A DNA stretch of 34,006 bases from Olsenella uli (GCF_901212675.1 NZ_CAAKOQ010000019.1:1-34006); one strand, 5' to 3'. Counted from the first letter of the stretch, positions 23,541 through 31,658 are shown. The notes: generated by a model not told the origin, from the letters alone. Program-made: numbers and translations.

Positions 23541-23563
23541 GGTCCTCCCTCGAGGTAGTGACG

Positions 23564-23779
23564 CTACAGGTAGTACAGAAACGAGCGCAGGCGCTCCTCG
23601 GCACCCTGGCCCGGCGAGCCGTCGAACGTGAGCGAGAGGGTGGGAGCACCCTCGCGCGAGCCCAGGAGCTGCAGGACCGTGTCGGTGTTCTCGCACATCG
23701 ACGATACCGTAACCACACCGTCGACCACGCGGCAAAGCTCGCGGAAGAAGGCGCGCATCGCATCGAAGATGCCGTCCAC
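23564..23779 (-). CDS. Hypothetical protein upstream of the cupin genes
   Basis: 71 residues from GTG 23779 (or from ATG 23758, leaving 64). It looks protein-like in its C-terminal part (SREGAPTLSLTFDGSPGQGA and RLRSFLYYL) and has codon character similar to its neighbours. There is no clear ribosome binding site for either start. It lies 23 nt upstream of cupin 2 on the same strand, so it is probably co-transcribed with the cupins. I do not recognise a family. Confidence 0.5.
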   Translation of the reverse strand: MDGIFDAMRAFFRELCRVVDGVVTVSSMCENTDTVLQLLGSREGAPTLSLTFDGSPGQGAEERLRSFLYYL

Positions 23780-23940
23780 GTCGTCGCGCTCCGTCGTGGC
23801 CCTGCCCCTCGGCAGGCGCCCTAACGGTAGTATGCCAGCGGAAACTATGCCTCGCTGTTGCCAAGGTCACACTTTTCCGAACAGGACGACGGGCGCCCCG
23901 GCGCGTGACAAACCCGTCCGGGTGGCTGCCGTCTGGGCAA

Positions 23941-23979
23941 TTGTCACCAGCGACCTTTCTGCTATCATGATTGTGATAG
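23941..23979 (+). promoter_or_regulatory. Promoter and operator of the Phd-RelE/ParE toxin-antitoxin operon
   Basis: TTGTCA (23941-23946) and TATCAT (23963-23968) are separated by 16 nt, a good sigma-70-type promoter. The inverted repeat CTATCA / TGATAG (23962-23979) with a 6-nt spacer overlaps the -10. Phd/YefM antitoxins repress their own operons at palindromes in this position. Confidence 0.7.
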
Positions 23980-23996
23980 TGAGCGAGGAGGCAGCC

Positions 23997-24278
23997 ATGG
24001 TTCCCATTCGCCCCGTCTCGGACCTTCGCAACAGGTTTGCCGAGATTTCCAAGGACGTGCACGAGACCGGCAAGCCCGTGTTCCTGACCAAGAACGGCAG
24101 GGGCGACATGGTCGTCATGAGCATGGACGCCTACATGGCGCTGGAGTTCGACAGCGAGGTCTACCACAAGCTCGCCGAGGCCGAGCGGGAGGCGGACGAG
24201 ACGGGCGAGCGGTTCTCCTCGGATGACGTGCTCTCCTCCATGCGTGCGGCCATCGCCTCGGCGCAGCACGTCGCATGA
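23997..24278 (+). CDS. Phd/YefM-family antitoxin
   Basis: 93 residues from ATG 23997 (GAGGAGG upstream). The N-terminal Phd/YefM domain reads MVPIRPVSDLRNRFAEISKD, followed by KPVFLTKNGRGDMVVMSMDAYM, the classic sequence of the dimeric DNA-binding fold. The C-terminal tail (about 60-93) is charged and would wrap the toxin. It neutralises the adjacent toxin and represses the operon. It overlaps the toxin start by 4 nt (ATGA). Confidence 0.93.
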   Translation: MVPIRPVSDLRNRFAEISKDVHETGKPVFLTKNGRGDMVVMSMDAYMALEFDSEVYHKLAEAEREADETGERFSSDDVLSSMRAAIASAQHVA

Positions 24279-24601
24279 GCGGGTCCGGGGGCTATGCGGT
24301 CGAGTACCTTCCTGCGGCTAAGCGAGACCTTGTCGAGATCGTGAGCTACGTTTCGAACGATCTCGGCAGCCCCGGCAGCGCACGCACGCTCGCGAAGAAG
24401 CTCGTCGACGGGATCGAAAGCCTGTCTACGCTTCCTTACCGCCGACCCGTGTTTGTCCCCATGCGTCCGCTCGCCCATGAGTTCCGTTCGCTGAGGATTG
24501 CCAACTACCTCGTGTTCTATTGGGTGGACGAGCCAACGAGGACCGTCACGGTCGCACGCGTGCTGTATGCGCGCGCAGACAGCGAGAAGAAGCTGAACTA
24601 G
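24275..24601 (+). CDS. RelE/ParE-family toxin
   Basis: 108 residues, type II toxin. The core reads AVEYLPAAKRDLVEIVSYVS (first strand and helices), and RPLAHEFRSLRIANYLVFYW, with the R-x-L-x-x-x-x-Y-x-V-F-Y-x-V pattern of ParE/RelE folds, and TVTVARVLYARAD at the end. It could cleave mRNA on ribosomes (RelE) or inhibit gyrase (ParE); the sequence alone does not decide. The gene overlaps the antitoxin by ATGA and is followed by a short convergent gap to the ATPase gene. Confidence 0.92.
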   Translation: MSGSGGYAVEYLPAAKRDLVEIVSYVSNDLGSPGSARTLAKKLVDGIESLSTLPYRRPVFVPMRPLAHEFRSLRIANYLVFYWVDEPTRTVTVARVLYARADSEKKLN

Positions 24602-24635
24602 CGAGCCAGCGGCAGTGGTCAGTCGCGCCCGCCAG

Positions 24636-25397
24636 CTAGCCCAGAAGGCCCAGGACGCGGCGCTTGACGTCGAGCGACTCGGGCGTGAGCAGCCAGTCCG
24701 CGCGCTGCTCGCGCGGGGCCTCGATGGTCACCTCGCCCACGAGTGTGCTCGGCTCGCCCTCGTTGGGACGACCCCGCATGACCACGATGCGGTCGGCCAT
24801 CTCGACGGCCTCGTCAACGTCGTGCGTGATGAGCACGCAGGAGATGCCGAGGTCGCTCACCATCGAGAGGAACCAGCCGCGCATGTCGCGCCTGGTCAGG
24901 GCGTCGAGGGCGCTGAACGGCTCGTCCATGAGCACCACGTCGTTGTCCATGAGGTAGGTGCGCAGAAGCGCCGCGCGCTGCCGCATGCCGCCCGAGAGCT
25001 GGTTGGGGTAGCTGCGCTCGGCGCCCGAGAGGCCAAAGCGCTCGAAGAGCGGCTCGGCCTTTGCGCGGGCGTCGCGCTTGGACGTGCCTCCCAGGAGCAG
25101 CGGCAGGCACGCGTTGTCGATGATGGTGCGCTGGGGCAGCAGGAGGTCCTTCTGGAGCATGTACGAGATGCGACCGGGCTTGCCCGTCACGTCCTCGCCA
25201 TGCAGCAGGACCCGGCCTGACTCGGGCGTCGTGAGTCCAGCGAGCCCGTGGAACAGCGTCGTCTTGCCACAGCCCGACCTGCCCACGAGGCACACCATCT
25301 CTCCCTCGGACACACCCAGCGAGACGTCGCGCACCACAACCTGCCCGTCCCACGCCAGCGTAAGGTCCTCGACCTCAAGCGCCCTCTCACCAGCCAC
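24636..25397 (-). CDS. thiZ: ABC transporter ATP-binding protein, thiamine-precursor uptake
   Basis: 253 residues from GTG 25397 (GGAGGG upstream). ATPase motifs: Walker A GRSGCGKTT, Q-loop LQKDLLLPQR, signature LSGGMRQRAALLR, Walker B DVVLMDEPF and the H-loop ITHDVDEAVEMADRI. It is of the nitrate/sulfonate/taurine-type family and most likely energises uptake of a thiamine precursor such as hydroxymethylpyrimidine, given the TPP riboswitch upstream of the operon. It lies 310 nt after the lipoprotein gene, separated by a large hairpin element. Confidence 0.88.
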   Translation of the reverse strand: MAGERALEVEDLTLAWDGQVVVRDVSLGVSEGEMVCLVGRSGCGKTTLFHGLAGLTTPESGRVLLHGEDVTGKPGRISYMLQKDLLLPQRTIIDNACLPLLLGGTSKRDARAKAEPLFERFGLSGAERSYPNQLSGGMRQRAALLRTYLMDNDVVLMDEPFSALDALTRRDMRGWFLSMVSDLGISCVLITHDVDEAVEMADRIVVMRGRPNEGEPSTLVGEVTIEAPREQRADWLLTPESLDVKRRVLGLLG

Positions 25398-25588
25398 GAC
25401 ACCCTCCCAACAAGGAAAAGAGGCGGGGCTCCACGCCGTCTCAACACACGAGGAGGCCCAGCAAAGAAAAGAAGCGAGGCCCGTGCGCGCCAACCAAGCT
25501 CGACGCCCCGCGAGCCCCGCGGGGACCATCTGGAGGCCTCCAACAACGTCAGCCCTCCGGGCCAAGGCAACCTCCGTCAGCCGCCGGG

Positions 25589-25662
25589 CCGGGACATGCC
25601 GAAGCGAGGGGCTAAGGGACTTTCGCAAAGCGAAAGTGACCCCGAGCGCAGGCATGTCCCGG
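25589..25662 (-). repeat. Large multi-arm hairpin between the lipoprotein and ATPase genes
   Basis: The 12-bp outer arms CCGGGACATGCC / GGCATGTCCCGG enclose GGGG / CCCC and an inner 8-bp stem ACTTTCGC / GCGAAAGT with an AAA loop. The structure spans 74 bp in an otherwise gene-free 310-bp gap (25398-25707), where I see no other feature. It would fold in the operon transcript and may lower expression of the ATPase relative to the lipoprotein, or be a REP-like mobile element. Confidence 0.65.
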
Positions 25663-25707
25663 ACAGGCGGGCCAGGGAGCGCTCGCCGGCCCGGCAAGCC
25701 GCAGACC

Positions 25708-26760
25708 CTACGCCTCCAGAAAGTCCATGGAGTAGCCGCCCTTGGGGTCGAGCTTGGTCGGCGTGAGGCCATTGTCGTTCATCCAGTTGTAGAACTTGGC
25801 CCAGCGGTCCGGGTCGATGACGCCCCAGCTCGAGGCCTCGGCCGTGTACTGGTCGGCGAGGAACTCCTGGCTCATCTTGGCGAGCGCCGGGTCAACCTCG
25901 GGCGCGGCGTCCACGAGGACCTGGGCGGCGGCGTCGGCGTTCTGCTCGGCGTACTCGAAGCCCTTCTTGGTGGCGCGCAGGAACGCCTTGGCCACGTCGG
26001 GCTGGTTCTTCAGGAAGTCGTTGTTGGCGATGATGACCGGCGTGTAGTAGTCGAACACCGAGTCGATGTCGCGGAAGGAGAAGTAGTCGTAGGCGAAGTC
26101 CTGGACCTTGGCGTTCTGGACGGCCCAGGCCTCATAGCACCAGACGCAGTCGAACTCGTTGGCCTTGAGGCCCGTGACCTCGTCGGACGAGCTGGCCGGG
26201 ATGAGCTGCACCTTGGAGAAATCGCCGCCGTCGGTGGTCACGACGCTCTTGATGATGGCCTTCTCGACGTCCTGGTCCCAGGTGGCATAGCGCTTGCCCT
26301 CCATGCCCTTGGGACGCGTGATGCCGTCGCCCTTGCGCGAGATGATGCCACTCGTGTTGTGCTGGATGGTAGCGGCCACTGCCGTGACGGGCAGCGGACT
26401 GTCGGTGCCGAGGTAGTTGGCCATGGTGTCCTGGTAGCTCATGCCAACCTGGGCCTTGCCGGCGCCCACGAGCGCGTCGGCGCCGTCCTCGGGCGGCTGC
26501 ACGACCTCGACGTCGAGGCCCTCGTCGGCGTAGTAGCCCTTGGCGATGGCCACGTAGATGCCGGTGTGGTTGGTGTTGGGCGTATAGTCGAGCACGAAGG
26601 TGAGCTTGGTGGTGCCGGTGGAGGCGGCACCGGAGGCAGCGGCCGTCGTGGAGGCGGAGCCGGAACCACCCTGGGCACCGCAGCCGGCGAGCGCGAGGCC
26701 AGCGGTGAGCACACCGGCACCGGCGACGAACGAGCGACGGGACATGTTCTTGCAGTTCAT
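25708..26760 (-). CDS. thiY: Substrate-binding lipoprotein of the thiamine-precursor ABC transporter
   Basis: 350 residues. The signal has SRRSFVAGAGVLTAGLALAG followed by Cys: a twin-arginine-like RR plus lipobox, so it is exported, possibly by Tat, and lipid-anchored. A Ser/Thr/Ala-rich linker follows (about residues 30-50). Then comes the NMT1/ThiY-type binding fold, LDYTPNTNHTGIYVAIAKGY, DTMANYLG and an EFDCVWCYEAWA stretch near the middle. ThiY proteins bind formylaminopyrimidine or hydroxymethylpyrimidine. The TPP riboswitch makes this assignment likely. Taurine or nitrate binding are poorer fits. Confidence 0.87.
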   Translation of the reverse strand: MNCKNMSRRSFVAGAGVLTAGLALAGCGAQGGSGSASTTAAASGAASTGTTKLTFVLDYTPNTNHTGIYVAIAKGYYADEGLDVEVVQPPEDGADALVGAGKAQVGMSYQDTMANYLGTDSPLPVTAVAATIQHNTSGIISRKGDGITRPKGMEGKRYATWDQDVEKAIIKSVVTTDGGDFSKVQLIPASSSDEVTGLKANEFDCVWCYEAWAVQNAKVQDFAYDYFSFRDIDSVFDYYTPVIIANNDFLKNQPDVAKAFLRATKKGFEYAEQNADAAAQVLVDAAPEVDPALAKMSQEFLADQYTAEASSWGVIDPDRWAKFYNWMNDNGLTPTKLDPKGGYSMDFLEA

Positions 26761-26894
26761 GGGTTTCCCTTCTTTGGAAACGGACGTTGGGACGAGATGG
26801 GACGGACGTGGGACCTGGGGCTGGTGGGCGAGGCCGGACGCGCGGGTGGGGACGCCGGGCGAGGACGGGCCGCGCAGCCGGGCCACTCCCCCAG

Positions 26895-27680
26895 CTAGCC
26901 CTGCTTTCTCTTCTCGGCCTGCTCCCACGGCATGCACACGCGCTGCAGCAGGCTCACGAGCCCCATGAGCAGCAGCGACAGCGCCGAGATGAGCAGGATG
27001 ACCGCGAACATCTTGTCGTAGGAGTAGGACTTGCGCACGCGGGTCATGTACACGCCCAGGCCGCTGAAGCCTCCGAGCCACTCGGCCACCACGGCGCCCA
27101 CCACGGCGTACGTGGCGCTGATGCGCAGGCCGGCGAAGAACTGGTCGGCCGCGGCGGGAAGCTTCGCGTACCAAAAGATCTGGACGCGGCTCGCGTTCAT
27201 GGTGCGCATGAGGTCGACGACGTCGGGGTCGACGCTGCGAAAGCCGCTCGCGAGGGCCACAGTGATCGGGAAGAACGTCGTGAGCACCACGAGCAGCACC
27301 TTGGGCAGCAGGTCGTAGCCAAACCACAGCACGAGCAGCGGCGCGATGGCCACCGTGGGGATGGTCTGCGAGATGGTGATGAGCGGGTCGAGCGCGCGCC
27401 ACACCAGCTCGAAACGGTCCATGAGCACGGCCACCGCAAAGCCCACGGCCACGCCCAGGACAAGGCCGATGACGGCCTCCTCGATGGTCACGACCGCGTG
27501 GCCCGCGAGCAGGCCCGCGTCGGCGACGAGCGCCTGGACGACCTCGACGGGGCTCGGCAGCATGAAGGTGGGGACGAACCCCAGCGAGCACACCGCCTGC
27601 CAGGCGGCCAGCACGCCCACCACGGTGAGTGTGGGGGCCACCCAGCGGCTATGGTCGAAGCGCTCGCCTGCCTTGGCCAC
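26895..27680 (-). CDS. thiX: ABC transporter permease, thiamine-precursor uptake
   Basis: 261 residues from GTG 27680, which follows the previous stop codon by 3 nt. Five to six membrane segments are visible, for example APTLTVVGVLAAWQAVCSLG, VIGLVLGVAVGFAVAVLMD and LPKVLLVVLTTFFPITVALA. The cytoplasmic EAA-like loop reads MRTMNASRVQIFWYAKLPAA, which docks on the ATPase. Binding-protein-dependent permease of the nitrate/sulfonate type. The lipoprotein gene follows 134 nt downstream. Confidence 0.9.
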   Translation of the reverse strand: MAKAGERFDHSRWVAPTLTVVGVLAAWQAVCSLGFVPTFMLPSPVEVVQALVADAGLLAGHAVVTIEEAVIGLVLGVAVGFAVAVLMDRFELVWRALDPLITISQTIPTVAIAPLLVLWFGYDLLPKVLLVVLTTFFPITVALASGFRSVDPDVVDLMRTMNASRVQIFWYAKLPAAADQFFAGLRISATYAVVGAVVAEWLGGFSGLGVYMTRVRKSYSYDKMFAVILLISALSLLLMGLVSLLQRVCMPWEQAEKRKQG

Positions 27681-27683
27681 GGG

Positions 27684-27992
27684 CTACTTCTCCCCCTCGT
27701 GGTACTTGGAGACCTTGCGCTCGGTCGACAGGACGTCGCCCGAGGGCTTGTAGTTAATCTTGGCGAAGGTCATGACCTGGCCGCAGCCGGCCTCGGCCGC
27801 CACGAGCTGGCAGCGCTTGAGGACTTCCATGCAGGTGTCGTAGTCGCCCTCGATGGCCGTCTCGAACGGCCCCACATAGGGGTTGACGTCGTACTTCTCG
27901 ATTTCGGCGATGACCGCGTCGACCACGCGGATGGTCTCCTCGTCGGACCCGGCATCCATCGGAAGCACCTGGATGGCAACGCTACATTCCAT
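27684..27992 (-). CDS. Thiamine-binding protein (MTH1187/YkoF-like family)
   Basis: 102 residues from ATG 27992 (CGAGG about 4 nt upstream); a longer frame starts inside the riboswitch leader. MECSVAIQVLPMDAGSDEET and VDAVIAEIEKYDVNPYVGPFE with ETAIEGDYDTCMEVLKRCQL match the small alpha/beta thiamine-binding family. It is the first gene after the TPP riboswitch, the usual place for such proteins in thiamine-transport operons. It probably binds thiamine or a precursor in the cytoplasm and acts as a carrier or sensor. Confidence 0.88.
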   Translation of the reverse strand: MECSVAIQVLPMDAGSDEETIRVVDAVIAEIEKYDVNPYVGPFETAIEGDYDTCMEVLKRCQLVAAEAGCGQVMTFAKINYKPSGDVLSTERKVSKYHEGEK

Positions 27993-28021
27993 GAAACCTC
28001 GCTCTCTGCGAGGGCACGAAG

Positions 28022-28049
28022 AAGGGCCCCCGCCTTGGCGGGAGCCCTT
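28022..28049 (-). terminator. Terminator hairpin of the TPP riboswitch expression platform
   Basis: AAGGGC-T-CCCGCC pairs with GGCGGG-G-GCCCTT on the minus strand (one G-T wobble), between the aptamer and the first gene. It is followed by CTTCGTG, a short T-poor tail. TPP binding would be expected to favour this hairpin and stop transcription; the T-tract is weak, so a translational effect is not excluded. Confidence 0.6.
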
Positions 28050-28065
28050 GATGCGCACATCACGT

Positions 28066-28152
28066 TAGGTTCCCTACGCTGGCATTACCCAGATCAGGTC
28101 GGGTCGGGAGGCGCGCTCCCCTCTCAGCCGGACTCTCTCCAGCTCCCCTCGC
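28066..28152 (-). ncRNA. TPP riboswitch (THI element)
   Basis: On the minus strand the conserved aptamer segments occur in order: GGCTGAGAGGGG (the CUGAGA box), then ACCTGATCTGGGTAATGCCA (20 bases) and directly AGCGTAGGGAA. These correspond to the thiamin-box motifs CUGAGA, ACCUGAUCUGGGUAAUGCCA-type and AGCGUAGGGAA, which bind the pyrimidine and pyrophosphate of TPP. The aptamer lies between an extended -10 promoter and a terminator hairpin, and controls the operon of the thiamine-binding protein, permease, lipoprotein and ATPase. High thiamine pyrophosphate should turn the operon off. Confidence 0.95.
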
Positions 28153-28161
28153 ACGGACGAG

Positions 28162-28170
28162 AGTGTAGCA
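28162..28170 (-). promoter_or_regulatory. Extended -10 promoter of the thiamine-precursor operon
   Basis: On the minus strand TGCTACACT resembles an extended -10 (TGn plus TACACT). It ends about 10 nt before the predicted riboswitch aptamer, the expected distance for transcription to start just before it. No good -35 is visible. dfx has a similar element, TGCTACAAT. Confidence 0.5.
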
Positions 28171-28273
28171 GCTTTTTGATATCCGGTCCCTTCGCGCCGG
28201 CAGGGTCATACTGTGAGGTGTGGCGTCGGGACAGGGGCGGCGCCGGGGCAAGTACGCGAGTCCGGGAGGCGCC

Positions 28274-29155
28274 ATGGACGAGGAGCAGATGAGGCGCTGG
28301 GTGGCCGAGACGCTCGAGAGGCTGGGCACGTCGGGGTTTCGCGCCGGCTTCACGCTGAGCGCAAAGGACCGCGCCTACGCGCTCGAGCACGGAGAGGCGA
28401 CCGTCCGCAGGCACGCGCGCGAGCTTCTCGAGAGGCGCGTGGGCCCGGCGCAACCGGCCCGCGACGGCAAACAGACGCCCTTTCGCGGGCACCCGGTCTT
28501 CACCGCGCAGCACGCCACGGGCACCTGTTGCCGCGGCTGCATCGCCAAGTGGCACCACATCCCCCAGGGCAGGCCCCTCACCGACGAGGAGCTGGGCCGT
28601 CTGAGCGAGCTCACCGTGCGCTGGATCCGCCGCGACATCGCGCGCCATGACCCGACGCACGGCCTCGACCAGCACTTTCTCTGCAACCCCGAGAAGATCG
28701 CGCGCCTTGTGGACGCGGCGGGCATCCGGGAGGGCGACCGCGTGGCCGAGCTTGGGGCGGGCGTGGGAACGGTCGCCGCCGAGGTTCCGGAGGAGGCGTC
28801 GCTGACGCTCGTGGAGCTGGACCCGGCGCTCTGCGCGCGCCTGCGCGAGCGCTTCGCCAAGAGGGAGGGGGTGCGGGTGGCGCAGGGCGACGCGCTCGCG
28901 TATCTCGCGGGGGCGAAGGCCGGCGAAGAGACGCTCGACGTCATCATCTCGAACCTGCCGGCCGAGCTCACCTCTCGCGTGCTTGACGCGCTGGCGGGCA
29001 TGCGCTTCCGCACCGCCGTCGTTGCCGTCCGCGCCGGCCAGGACCTTGCGCCCTGGGAGGGGAGGCTCGAGGTCGAGCCCGTGGAGACGCTCGAGCCTGG
29101 GGACTTCTCGCCCCGCCAGCCCTTTGCGTCCGAGGTCATCCGCGTGAGGGCCTGA
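28274..29155 (+). CDS. DUF4186 domain fused to a KsgA/RsmA-like methyltransferase
   Basis: 293 residues from ATG 28274 (GGGAGGC upstream). Residues about 15-105 form a DUF4186 domain: GFRAGFTLSAKDRAYALEHG, DGKQTPFRGHPVFTAQHATG and TCCRGCIAKWHHIPQG with conserved Cys and His residues. From about 130 on, DQHFLCNPEKIARLVDAAGI, RVAELGAGVG (AdoMet motif), LTLVELDPALCARLRERF and IISNLPAEL follow the rRNA adenine dimethylase (KsgA) layout. Motif IV is normally NxPY/F; here it is NLPA, so the aromatic residue that stacks the target adenine is missing. Such a fusion is unusual in my knowledge; substrate unknown. Confidence 0.85.
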   Translation: MDEEQMRRWVAETLERLGTSGFRAGFTLSAKDRAYALEHGEATVRRHARELLERRVGPAQPARDGKQTPFRGHPVFTAQHATGTCCRGCIAKWHHIPQGRPLTDEELGRLSELTVRWIRRDIARHDPTHGLDQHFLCNPEKIARLVDAAGIREGDRVAELGAGVGTVAAEVPEEASLTLVELDPALCARLRERFAKREGVRVAQGDALAYLAGAKAGEETLDVIISNLPAELTSRVLDALAGMRFRTAVVAVRAGQDLAPWEGRLEVEPVETLEPGDFSPRQPFASEVIRVRA

Positions 29156-29246
29156 GCCGCTTCTCGTGCTGGCCCGCCGCATGGGTCGCCACAATCTGTC
29201 CGGGGAGGAAGAACGCGCCCCAAGTCACTCCCCTACCCTCACAACT

Positions 29247-29313
29247 GGTGCAAAACAACCCCGTCCGCAATTGCACAATTGAATGGTGCAAAACGACCCC
29301 GTCCCCAATTGCA
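29247..29313 (+). repeat. Two copies of a 29-bp intergenic repeat (GGTGCAAAACnACCCCGTCC family)
   Basis: Copies lie at 29247-29275 and 29285-29313, a 38-bp period, differing at two positions (GACCCC/AACCCC and CCC/CGC). Each ends CAATTGCA. They lie between the DUF4186 fusion and the Nudix gene. A third, inverted copy is at 33981-34006. This looks like a short repetitive extragenic family of this lineage. Confidence 0.75.
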
Positions 29314-29355
29314 TAACCGGTATGCTGGGTTGCACGAAGAGAAAGGGAGGGTCGC

Positions 29356-29784
29356 ATGGCAGACGAAACGAGGCCGACCACGCACGTCGCGGCGGTGATC
29401 ATCGCGCACGAGGGGCGTATCCTCGCAGCTCAGCGCAGTTATGGCATGAAGGACAAGTGGGAGTTCCCCGGTGGCAAGGTCGAGGCCGGCGAGGCTACGG
29501 AGGACGCGGCGCGGCGCGAGTGCGAGGAGGAGCTCGGGCTTCGGCTGGGGGCGCTCTGGCCCTTCGCCACGGTCGAGTACGACTACCCGGACTTCCACCT
29601 CACCATGGACCTCTTCATGGGCTCGCCGGCGCCGGGCGATCGGCCCGAGACGCTCGAGCACAAGGCCCTGCGCTGGCTCGGGCGCGACGAGCTCACCTCG
29701 GTCGAGTGGCTCCCGGCAGACGTGGAGCCGGTGCAGCAGCTGGGACTCGCCTGGGACCAGCTCTTCGACGAGATGCACCTCTAG
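29356..29784 (+). CDS. Nudix hydrolase, MutT/8-oxo-dGTP diphosphatase type
   Basis: 142 residues from ATG 29356 (AAAGGGAGG upstream). The Nudix box GGKVEAGEATEDAARRECEE followed by ELG is complete (GX5EX7REUXEEXGU), placing the catalytic Glu residues for Mg2+. The N-terminal THVAAVIIAHEGRILAAQRS and the WEFPGG approach are typical of MutT, which removes oxidised dGTP from the nucleotide pool. The substrate could also be another nucleoside diphosphate derivative. It stands alone between two rightward genes. Confidence 0.9.
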   Translation: MADETRPTTHVAAVIIAHEGRILAAQRSYGMKDKWEFPGGKVEAGEATEDAARRECEEELGLRLGALWPFATVEYDYPDFHLTMDLFMGSPAPGDRPETLEHKALRWLGRDELTSVEWLPADVEPVQQLGLAWDQLFDEMHL

Positions 29785-29918
29785 CCTCCGGGTCAGCCCG
29801 GCCCGCACCTCGGGCGCACCCACGCGGCGCGCCACGCCCGCACCCGCGAGCGGACAGCCGCGCCGCAAACGAGGGTACATACAGCCACGGTACAGCCCAC
29901 ACAAGCAAGGGAGCTGCA

Positions 29919-31658
29919 ATGAAGAAGTTCATCAACAGGCCCGAGGACGTCGAGCGTCAGGTCGTCGACGGCTACGTGAAGTCCTATCCCGCCCTCATCC
30001 GCAAGGTCGGCGACGACGTGGTGGTCCGCACGCACCGCAAGCGTGGCAAGGTCACGCTCGTCTCGGGTGGCGGCATGGGCCACGAGCCGGCCCACCTCGG
30101 CTACGTGGGCACCGGCATGCTCGACGCGGCCGTCGGCGGCGCCATCTACACGAGCCCCGCGGTCGACCGCATCTCGGCCGGCATCGAGGCCGTGGCCCCC
30201 GATGCCACGGGCGTGCTGCTCGTCGTCAAGAACTACACGGGAGACGTTATCAACTTCAGGCTCGCCGAGGAGGCCGCGCGCGAGGAGGGCGTCGCCTGCG
30301 ACCACGTGGTGGTGAACGACGACGTCGCGGTGGGCACGCCCACCCAGCGCGAGCAGCGCCGCGGCGTGGCCGGCACGGTCTTCGTGCACAAGTGCGCCGG
30401 TGCCGCCGCGGAGGCGGGCGAGCCCCTCGCCGAGGTCAAGCGCGTGGCAGAGAAGGTCATCGACAACGTGCGCACCATGGGCGTGGCCATCGCGCCCTGC
30501 ACCGTGCCCGCTGCGGGCAAGCCCGGCTTCACCCTCGCGGACGACGAGATGGAGATAGGCGTGGGCATCCACGGCGAGCCCGGCATCCGCCGCGAGAAGA
30601 TGGAGCCGGTCGACGCCATGGTCGACGAGATCCTTGACCACGTCCTGGCCGACATCGACTACGCCGGCCACGAGGTCGCCGTGCTGGTGAACGGCGCCGG
30701 CGGTACGCCCGACTACGAGCTGGCCCTCGTCGCCAACCACGTGCACGACGTCCTGTCCGCCAGGCACGTCGGCGTCTGGCACACCTACATGGGCAACTAC
30801 CTCACCTCCCTCGAGATGCGCGGCTTCTCGGTGTCGCTCCTGCGCCTCGACGACGAGCTCAAGGACCTGCTCTCGGCCCCGGCCGACACGCCGGCCTGGC
30901 AGCAGGGCGAGGCGAACCTCGCCGAGGACGCGGCCCCCGAGGAGGACGCGGCACCCAAGCAGGTGGCCGCGAGCGAGGCGAGCAACGTCCCCGCCGCCGA
31001 GGCGACCGGCGCCACCAAGGCCGTCATCGACGTCATCTCCGCCGTGGCTGACGCCATGGGAGCCCACAAGGACGAGCTCACCGAGCTGGACCAGCCCATC
31101 GGCGACTCCGACCACGGCATCAACATGGCACGCGGCTTCTCCGCGGCAAGGGCGCTTCTGCCCTCCCTTGCCGGCGAGGCACCGGCGGCCGTGCTCAAGA
31201 AGGTCGGCTCCACGCTCGTCTCCAAGGTGGGCGGCTCGTCGGGCCCGCTCTACGGCACGCTCTTCCGCAAGGTGGGCGTGGCCCTCAAGGGTGACGACTC
31301 GCTCGCCAGCGACGAGAACGCCGTGCGCTGCCTGGCCGCCGGCCTCTCCAAGGCGTTCGTGGGCATCGAGGACCTGGGCGGGGCCAAGCCCGGCGACAAG
31401 ACCATGCTCGACGCCATACAGCCCGCGATGGAGGCGCTCGAGCACGCCCGCGGCGAGGACGCGCCGCTCGTGGAGGCCCTGGCCCAGGCGGCGGACGCAG
31501 CCGAAGCCGGCGCCGAGGCCACGGTGCCGCTCCAGGCGCGCAAGGGCCGCGCGAGCTACCTCGGTGAGCGCTCCGTGGGCCACAAGGACCCGGGCGCTGC
31601 GTCGTTTGCCCTGCTCATGCGCACGGTTGCCAACGCGGTTGCCACCCGGGCCAAGTAG
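29919..31658 (+). CDS. dhaKL: Dihydroxyacetone kinase, DhaK-DhaL fusion
   Basis: 579 residues from ATG 29919 (AAGGGAG upstream; a much longer open frame is nonsense). The N-terminal DhaK part (to about 330) begins KKFINRPEDVERQVVDGYVK; its catalytic His, which forms the hemiaminal with dihydroxyacetone, is in GIHGEPGIRREK. An Ala/Glu-rich linker (about 331-370) joins the DhaL part with ELDQPIGDSDHGINMARGFS and KPGDKTMLDA, which bind Mg2+-nucleotide. DhaK and DhaL are usually separate in PTS-dependent systems and fused in ATP-dependent ones. The adjacent dhaM argues for PTS-dependent phosphotransfer here. Product: dihydroxyacetone phosphate, entering glycolysis. Confidence 0.92.
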   Translation: MKKFINRPEDVERQVVDGYVKSYPALIRKVGDDVVVRTHRKRGKVTLVSGGGMGHEPAHLGYVGTGMLDAAVGGAIYTSPAVDRISAGIEAVAPDATGVLLVVKNYTGDVINFRLAEEAAREEGVACDHVVVNDDVAVGTPTQREQRRGVAGTVFVHKCAGAAAEAGEPLAEVKRVAEKVIDNVRTMGVAIAPCTVPAAGKPGFTLADDEMEIGVGIHGEPGIRREKMEPVDAMVDEILDHVLADIDYAGHEVAVLVNGAGGTPDYELALVANHVHDVLSARHVGVWHTYMGNYLTSLEMRGFSVSLLRLDDELKDLLSAPADTPAWQQGEANLAEDAAPEEDAAPKQVAASEASNVPAAEATGATKAVIDVISAVADAMGAHKDELTELDQPIGDSDHGINMARGFSAARALLPSLAGEAPAAVLKKVGSTLVSKVGGSSGPLYGTLFRKVGVALKGDDSLASDENAVRCLAAGLSKAFVGIEDLGGAKPGDKTMLDAIQPAMEALEHARGEDAPLVEALAQAADAAEAGAEATVPLQARKGRASYLGERSVGHKDPGAASFALLMRTVANAVATRAK

